Positions 62,439 to 64,000 of a DNA stretch of 64,000 nucleotides are shown one piece after another. The stretch's first letter is position 1, and each line of letters begins with the position of its first letter. Both the position numbers and the translations under genes were made by a program. Source of the stretch: Shewanella kaireitica (GTDB lineage: Bacteria; Pseudomonadota; Gammaproteobacteria; Enterobacterales; Shewanellaceae); the NCBI RefSeq assembly GCF_023284045.1, contig NZ_JAKIKQ010000017.1:42453-106452 (forward strand), read 5' to 3'. A model generated the notes under the pieces. That model saw only the letters and a program-made list of their open reading frames with translations. It ran no database searches and had not been told where the DNA came from.

Positions 62439-63860
62439 ATGAATGCAGAGCAGAATAAAAAAGATTTTTCAAAAGTAGAAAGAATCAAAATTCATCAACC
62501 TGACGCTAACAAAGCGGACAGGTTTAACCCTCGTAATCGCATCTATGTAAGAGCGGTAGAGGGGCTATGGACAACCTTGCGTCGCCAATTAGGCTGGATA
62601 GCAATGTTGTTCTTTTTGTTGCTGCCGTGGATCCCATGGGGTGATCGTCAAGCTGTCTGGTTTAATCTAGCTGAACAAAAGTTCCATGTATTTGGGTTAA
62701 CTATTTGGCCGCAAGACTTCACCCTCCTAGCGGCATTGCTAATGATTGCCGCATTTGGGTTGTTTTTCGTCACCACCTATTTAGGTCGAGTTTGGTGTGG
62801 TTATACTTGCCCGCAAACTGTGTGGACCTTTATCTTTATTTGGTTTGAAGAAAAGCTCGAAGGTTCGCGCAATAAACGCATGAAGCTTGATCAGATGCCA
62901 TGGAGCTTCGACAAGCTTAGGCGAAAAACAGCAAAGCACAGTGCTTGGCTGCTGATATCCTTGCTTACGGCGATGACATTTGTTTCCTATTTTGTTCCTA
63001 CAAGAGAAGTCTATTTAGAGGTATTCACGCTTAACGCCAGTGGCTCGGTTTATTTTTGGGTTATTTTCTTTACCTTTGCTACATACGGTAATGCGGGTTG
63101 GATGCGTGAGATTATGTGTTTGCATATGTGTCCATATGCGCGTTTCCAATCTGCGATGTTTGATAAGAACACTTATATAGTAGGTTACGACACTAAACGA
63201 GGTGAAACTCGTGGCCCAAGATCTCGAAAAGCAGACCCTAAAAAGATGGGGTTGGGTGACTGTATCGACTGTGATTTATGCGTTCAGGTTTGCCCTACTG
63301 GTATCGATATTCGTAACGGCTTGCAGTATGAGTGTATTAACTGTGGTGCTTGTATTGATGCTTGTGATACCACTATGAGTCGTATGGGGTATGACAAAGG
63401 GTTAATTAGTTACACTACCGAGAATAAGCTTGAGGGGATAAAAGAGAAGGTTCTTCGTCCAAAACTCGTTGGCTATGGCGTCATCTTAGCGGTGATGGTT
63501 TTGGTCTTTGTATATGCTACAGCCACAATTGCCCCTATTCGTATTGATGTTATCCGTGACCGTAATCTTCTATTCAGAGAAACAGATGCTGGGTTGATTG
63601 AGAATACCTTTACCCTAAAGGTACTCAATAAAACCGAAGATACCCATATATATAACCTGAGTGTAGAAGGCTTATCTAATTACAAATGGATTGGCCCACA
63701 ACAAGTAACACTTAGCGGCGGTGAGGTATTAACGCTGCCAATCAGTATTGCGGTAGACCCTGTTGAGCTTTCTAGAGCGATGACGCACATCAACTTTGAA
63801 GTTGAAACTGATGATGGTGAGATTGAAGCAAAACAAGAGTCACGCTTCTTTGGTAACTAA
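62439..63860 (+). CDS. ccoG: Cytochrome c oxidase accessory protein CcoG
   Basis: A 473-residue membrane iron-sulfur protein, also known as FixG or RdxA, needed for copper handling in cbb3 oxidase assembly. About four to five transmembrane helices occur before residue 200, including GRVWCGYTCPQTVW. Two 4Fe-4S motifs follow: C275-x2-C278-x2-C281-x3-C285 and C299-x2-C302-x2-C305-x3-C309. A further membrane helix and a C-terminal Ig-like domain complete it. The cco structural genes are not in this window. A terminator follows. Confidence 0.96.
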   Translation: MNAEQNKKDFSKVERIKIHQPDANKADRFNPRNRIYVRAVEGLWTTLRRQLGWIAMLFFLLLPWIPWGDRQAVWFNLAEQKFHVFGLTIWPQDFTLLAALLMIAAFGLFFVTTYLGRVWCGYTCPQTVWTFIFIWFEEKLEGSRNKRMKLDQMPWSFDKLRRKTAKHSAWLLISLLTAMTFVSYFVPTREVYLEVFTLNASGSVYFWVIFFTFATYGNAGWMREIMCLHMCPYARFQSAMFDKNTYIVGYDTKRGETRGPRSRKADPKKMGLGDCIDCDLCVQVCPTGIDIRNGLQYECINCGACIDACDTTMSRMGYDKGLISYTTENKLEGIKEKVLRPKLVGYGVILAVMVLVFVYATATIAPIRIDVIRDRNLLFRETDAGLIENTFTLKVLNKTEDTHIYNLSVEGLSNYKWIGPQQVTLSGGEVLTLPISIAVDPVELSRAMTHINFEVETDDGEIEAKQESRFFGN

Positions 63861-63880
63861 TAGAACAGCTTAAACAGATA

Positions 63881-63905
63881 AAAAGGGGTTTTTAGCCCCT
63901 TTTTT
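63881..63905 (+). terminator. Intrinsic terminator after ccoG
   Basis: AAAAGGGG pairs with CCCCTTTT around a T-rich loop and continues into TTT, about 20 bases after the ccoG stop. Confidence 0.88.
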
Positions 63906-63967
63906 GTGCGTATCGTTTGAGAATTGTCCGCTTAACCATTTTATTTCATTTTTTCTCATTTAGCCCC

Positions 63968-63995
63968 TTGTGCTCTGTCAGGATTTGCCTATAAT
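63968..63995 (+). promoter_or_regulatory. Likely ribosomal RNA operon P1-type promoter at the window edge
   Basis: TTGTGC (63968-63973), a 16-base spacer and TATAAT (63990-63995) are followed by GCGC, the GC-rich discriminator typical of stringently controlled rRNA promoters. The upstream DNA is A/T-rich (ATTTTATTTCATTTTTTC), like an UP element. The transcript would start just beyond the window, so an rRNA or tRNA operon is expected to the right (inference). Confidence 0.6.
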
Positions 63996-64000
63996 GCGCA

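Overview
The window is a gammaproteobacterial chromosome segment, almost certainly from Shewanella. This rests on recognisable protein sequences and gene order rather than on a database search. It spans the replication origin. The order glyQS, gyrB-recF-dnaN-dnaA (minus strand), rpmH-rnpA-yidD-yidC-mnmE (plus), mioC, oriC, mnmG-rsmG-parA-parB and the nine-gene atp operon is the classical origin neighbourhood. glmU, glmS, pst, menB and ccoG lie farther right.

Layout. 1-1216: end of ybaK, then tusA and a MOSC gene. 1452-5543: a large secreted beta-propeller amidohydrolase and a small membrane-anchored unknown. 5547-9214: tag and glyQS. 9293-16597: an HDOD gene and the dnaA replication cluster. 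17043-20883: ribosomal protein L34, RNase P protein, membrane insertase and tRNA-modification genes. 20884-21349: a GATC-dense gap. 21350-31365: an accessory-looking stretch with a DEFH-box helicase, a Fic enzyme, a broken copy of the helicase 5' end, a PLD-helicase fusion, a SEC-C protein and YcaQ. 31636-33792: LysE-type and AGCS transporters. 34067-39516: mioC, oriC, mnmG, rsmG and parAB. 39741-46655: ATP synthase. 46805-47055: a 46-bp tandem repeat array. 47150-54261: DsrE protein, glmU, a Fur-type TonB receptor, a DeoR-type regulator and glmS. 54328-55384: two small unknown ORFs and a MITE-like element. 55429-58847: pstSCAB with a Pho box. 59374-63860: an antiporter, a Fur-type DUF2061 protein, menB, a small anchored protein and ccoG. 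The right edge holds what looks like an rRNA operon promoter.

Chromosome maintenance is the unifying theme. dnaA, dnaN, recF and gyrB surround oriC, which has three exact DnaA boxes and 19 GATC sites. ParA and ParB are encoded to its right. Three perfect parS palindromes and two degenerate ones lie 11 to 35 kb to its left, most inside or overlapping genes. Besides oriC, two more gaps are GATC-dense: the dnaA/rpmH gap, as expected, and the mnmE/helicase gap, which is unexplained.

The most unusual items are that extra GATC-rich zone, parS sites read through as protein sequence or built into a 30-bp palindrome with a T-rich flank, the duplicated and decayed helicase 5' end flanking fic, and several inverted-repeat elements. 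I found no tRNA, rRNA gene, CRISPR array or intact insertion sequence inside the window.
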